Assembly (NCBI GenBank): GCA_947258785.1
Contig: CAMYJT010000008.1
Location: 1-64,000 of the forward strand
Length of the DNA: 64,000 bases
Origin: an uncultured Gammaproteobacteria bacterium
Lineage (GTDB): Bacteria > Pseudomonadota > Gammaproteobacteria > Arenicellales > JAANXG01
Reading direction: 5' to 3'
Below, one piece after another: positions 61,775 through 64,000 of this stretch. Numbering within the stretch: the stretch's first letter is position 1; each line of letters starts with the position of its first letter. Under the pieces are notes generated by a model, which saw only the letters and a program-made list of their open reading frames with translations, was not told the origin of the DNA and searched no databases. A program made the translations under genes and the position numbers.

Positions 61775-62202
61775 CCTCCCTTGTCGTTGTGCCGATGGTG
61801 CCGTGATCGCACAGGGACGTCAACCGCCGGCCGACTAAGCTCTATCGCCGCTCGACAAACCAGCAAACTGATCCCGTATTCTTGCCTGAAGCGTTGTTTG
61901 TCTGCATCATCAACGCTTTGACGGGCTTAGGGAACGATGCCGACCAACTATAAGCGTACCTTATTCGCCCATTTAACAGGCTGTCGGACTTCGGGGATCG
62001 CAGTATTGCACCAAGACGGCGACAAGAGGGGCACAGGTGGACCGAAGTCAGGAATTGGAACCCTGTCCGGCGTGTCTGTTGGTGCCCGGATCTGCGGACC
62101 ACAAGACCACGGCTCATCGCTCGGGCACTGGTGTGTGTATCGCGTGTCGAGCGCAGAGCGCCCGACCCATGAATGTCCAGCCGCTGCGGACTAAACATCG
62201 TA
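61775..62202. other. Intergenic region
   Basis: A 428-base gap upstream of the aldolase fusion. A weak repeat-end match (CGCAGTATTGCACCAAGA near 61997) is present. A 60-codon frame at 62037-62219 with two CxxC pairs overlaps the next gene start and is not accepted as a gene. Confidence 0.4.
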
Positions 62203-64000
62203 ATGGAAAACCGATATAACAGCAGCCACGCCGAGGTATTCACGCAACGCCATGCGTCGCTCCCGGAGGCGTTGGCGACGCGGATTTACACTTCGCAGCT
62301 GCTGGGCCGGGAACCTTCGCTGGTCCTGCATGGCGGTGGCAACGTATCGGTCAAGACCGATTGGGAAGACCTTCATGGTGACGTGCACGAGACACTGTAC
62401 GTCAAGGGCAGCGGCGCAGATCTGGCGAACATGGAACCAACGGATCTGGTCGCCATGGACTTGGGCTCGTTGAGGCGCCTGCGGGACTTGCAAAGACTCT
62501 CTGACGACGACACAGACAATCAATTAAGGGTACACAAGCGCTACGCAGACGCGCCAGATCCCTCCGTCGAAACACTGCTGCATGCCTTACTGCCTCACAA
62601 GTTCGTGGATCATACGCATGCCGACAGCATCTTGATCCTCACCAATCAATCGCGCCCGGAGGCGATGCTCAGGGACGCCCTGGGTCCCCGTGCCGTCGTA
62701 CTCCCCTACCGCATGCCCGGGCTTCCGCTCGCGAAGTCAACAATCGACGCGTACGAACAAAATCCCGACGCGGAAGCAATCATCTTCATAAATCATGGCA
62801 TATTCACTTTTGGCGACAACGCCGAGACCGCCTACAGCCGAATGATCGAATACGTCAGCAGGGCGGAACGCTTTATCCAACGGCGCCTGGACGACCGGCA
62901 CATTAAACTGGACACCGACCCACCGCCCCCCCCCGACAATGCGCTGGTGGGGAGGGTCATACAGGCCGTCCGCGGCGCATGTGCCCACCGTGGGGCCGAT
63001 GGTTGCCGGCGGCGCGTGTATGCCGAAGCGAGGACCGCTCCGGACCTGGCGGCCATCTCCGTCACCGCCGATGCCACGCGATTCTGCGAAGCCGGCGCGA
63101 TAACACCGGACCACGTCATTCGTACCGGCTACCGAATGGCCTATCTGGACCGCGTTGCGGATGAGGATGCGGTGTTGAAACAAGACGTCGAAACCGTAAC
63201 CGAGTCGTTCCGGCGCGCTTATCGAGGCTATCTTAGCCGCCACAGCGAACCCGGGGTTCTGCCGCCCTCGATCCGGCATCCCTGTCCGCAGGTATTTCTG
63301 GTCGCCGGCATCGGCCTGGTCGCTGTGGGAGAGACACGCGGATCGGCCCGTGTCGCCGCCGACATCGGCACACACAATCTGCGTGTAAAACGTTTAGCGG
63401 AATTGGTCGGTGAGTACCAGCCGATCGAAGAACGTCACAGCTTCGACATGGAATTCTGGCCATTGCAGCGTAAGAAAATCAAAGACGGCGGTTGTGCGCC
63501 ATTGCGCGGTCAAGTGGCGTTGATCACCGGCGGCGGCGGCGCCATTGGTTTCGGCATCGCCGATCGGCTGTTGGCGGCCGGGGCGGCTACGGTGCTGGCG
63601 GATATCGACCAACCGCGCTTGAAGAAGGTGGCGGCCATCCTGGCCGGAAAATACGGCGCAGACCGGTTGGAAGATGTGGTGTTCGACGTAACCGATTATG
63701 AATCCACCGAACGGGCCATACAGCAGATCGGCCTGAGCCTCGGCGGTCTCGATCTAGTCGTCCCCAACGCGGGAGTGGCGCACGTAGCCGCCATCGAGAA
63801 CCTCGACACCGACACGCTGCGGCGGGTCGTCGACGTCAATTTGATCGGTGCCTTCAACGTCATGAAAGCGGCAATTCCCATCTTTCGACGGCAGGGGACC
63901 GGCGGCAATATCGTCCTGATCAGCTCCAAAAACGTCACGGCGCCCGGTGTCGCCTTTGGGGCATACAGCGCATCCAAGGCGGCAGCGCACCAGATCGCAA
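62203..64000 (+). CDS. Bifunctional class II aldolase/short-chain dehydrogenase (partial)
   Basis: Runs from ATG 62203 (ATG 62173 in the same frame is an alternative) off the right edge; 599 codons are present. The N-terminal class II aldolase domain has LHGGGNVSVK, VKGSGADLANMEPTDLV and the zinc histidines in KFVDHTHADSIL and IIFINHGIFTFG. The C-terminal short-chain dehydrogenase domain has the cofactor loop LITGGGGAIGFGIADRL and active-site YSASKAA. The family cleaves or isomerises a sugar phosphate or hydroxyacid and oxidises the product, as in rhamnulose-phosphate aldolase/lactaldehyde dehydrogenase fusions. The actual substrate is unknown. Confidence 0.92.
   Translation, partial: MENRYNSSHAEVFTQRHASLPEALATRIYTSQLLGREPSLVLHGGGNVSVKTDWEDLHGDVHETLYVKGSGADLANMEPTDLVAMDLGSLRRLRDLQRLSDDDTDNQLRVHKRYADAPDPSVETLLHALLPHKFVDHTHADSILILTNQSRPEAMLRDALGPRAVVLPYRMPGLPLAKSTIDAYEQNPDAEAIIFINHGIFTFGDNAETAYSRMIEYVSRAERFIQRRLDDRHIKLDTDPPPPPDNALVGRVIQAVRGACAHRGADGCRRRVYAEARTAPDLAAISVTADATRFCEAGAITPDHVIRTGYRMAYLDRVADEDAVLKQDVETVTESFRRAYRGYLSRHSEPGVLPPSIRHPCPQVFLVAGIGLVAVGETRGSARVAADIGTHNLRVKRLAELVGEYQPIEERHSFDMEFWPLQRKKIKDGGCAPLRGQVALITGGGGAIGFGIADRLLAAGAATVLADIDQPRLKKVAAILAGKYGADRLEDVVFDVTDYESTERAIQQIGLSLGGLDLVVPNAGVAHVAAIENLDTDTLRRVVDVNLIGAFNVMKAAIPIFRRQGTGGNIVLISSKNVTAPGVAFGAYSASKAAAHQIA

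Noticed and set aside
62037-62219. 60-codon frame with two CxxC pairs, resembling a small zinc ribbon
   Set aside because: It has a GTG start with no ribosome site, overlaps the start of the aldolase fusion, and the spacing of the cysteines fits no family I recognise.

Overview
The window looks like chromosome of a GC-rich gammaproteobacterial sulfur oxidiser of the kind that stores sulfur and oxidises it by the reverse dissimilatory sulfite reductase (rDsr) route. The evidence is a complete dsr cluster in the order dsrA-B-E-F-H-C-M-K-L-J-O-P-N-R (minus strand, 18217 down to 5698) with dsrL, dsrJ and the DsrEFH trio, which mark the oxidative direction; a separate dsrS (27724-28860); a tusA-dsrE2 pair (33594 down to 32822); and a soxXYZAB thiosulfate-oxidation set without soxCD (35698-39813). 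No rRNA, tRNA or CRISPR array was recognised by eye. The species cannot be named from the sequence alone.

Layout. Positions 1-3314 (minus): an edge-truncated tungsten aldehyde oxidoreductase, a small ferredoxin that appears to have lost its middle, a MoeB/ThiF adenylyltransferase and a DUF1244 protein. Positions 3433-5586 (minus): a NarL-type response regulator and a NarX-like kinase directly behind the dsr genes. Positions 5698-18217 (minus): the dsr operon. Positions 18586-21971 (plus), divergent from dsrA: a cassette with a TauD-like dioxygenase, two unknown proteins, a Cas6-fold protein with no CRISPR, a DsrC paralogue without the redox cysteines, and a small unknown. Positions 22036-33594: mostly single small genes (YcgL, a cereblon-type CULT protein, a lytic transglycosylase, LOG, PKHD hydroxylase, Sfum_1244-like protein, DsrS, cupin, a frameshifted 2OG oxygenase, ketopantoate reductase, DsrE2, TusA). 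Positions 33929-41061: a BepA-like protease, the sox genes, an ankyrin protein and a DUF5658 protein. Positions 41629-46519: pyruvate phosphate dikinase, a PfkB kinase and an exported Nudix protein. Positions 46764-54373: three c-di-GMP genes (one broken by a 19-bp duplication) and an unknown. Positions 54960-58669: a KAS III enzyme and a membrane-bound Fis-type regulator with a seemingly dead AAA+ domain. Positions 59441-64000: multihaem cytochromes c and the start of an aldolase/dehydrogenase fusion.

How the genes work together. Periplasmic SoxXA/YZ/B would bind and hydrolyse thiosulfate, leaving sulfane sulfur for storage because SoxCD is absent here. TusA, DsrE2 and DsrEFH would relay persulfide sulfur to DsrC. 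DsrAB with DsrL would oxidise it to sulfite, and DsrMKJOP would re-oxidise DsrC and pass electrons to the quinone or periplasmic pool. DsrN supplies the siro(haem)amide cofactor. A palindrome with the NarL-type 7-2-7 layout lies upstream of dsrA, and a near copy lies upstream of the distant dsrS. Together with the NarX/NarL-like pair encoded behind dsrR, this suggests a local regulatory circuit.

The most unusual items are the 7-2-7 sites, the orphan Cas6-fold protein beside dsrA, the membrane regulator with degenerate receiver and AAA+ domains, the CULT protein, a dispersed repeat family with inverted ends, and two recent reversible-looking frameshifts.
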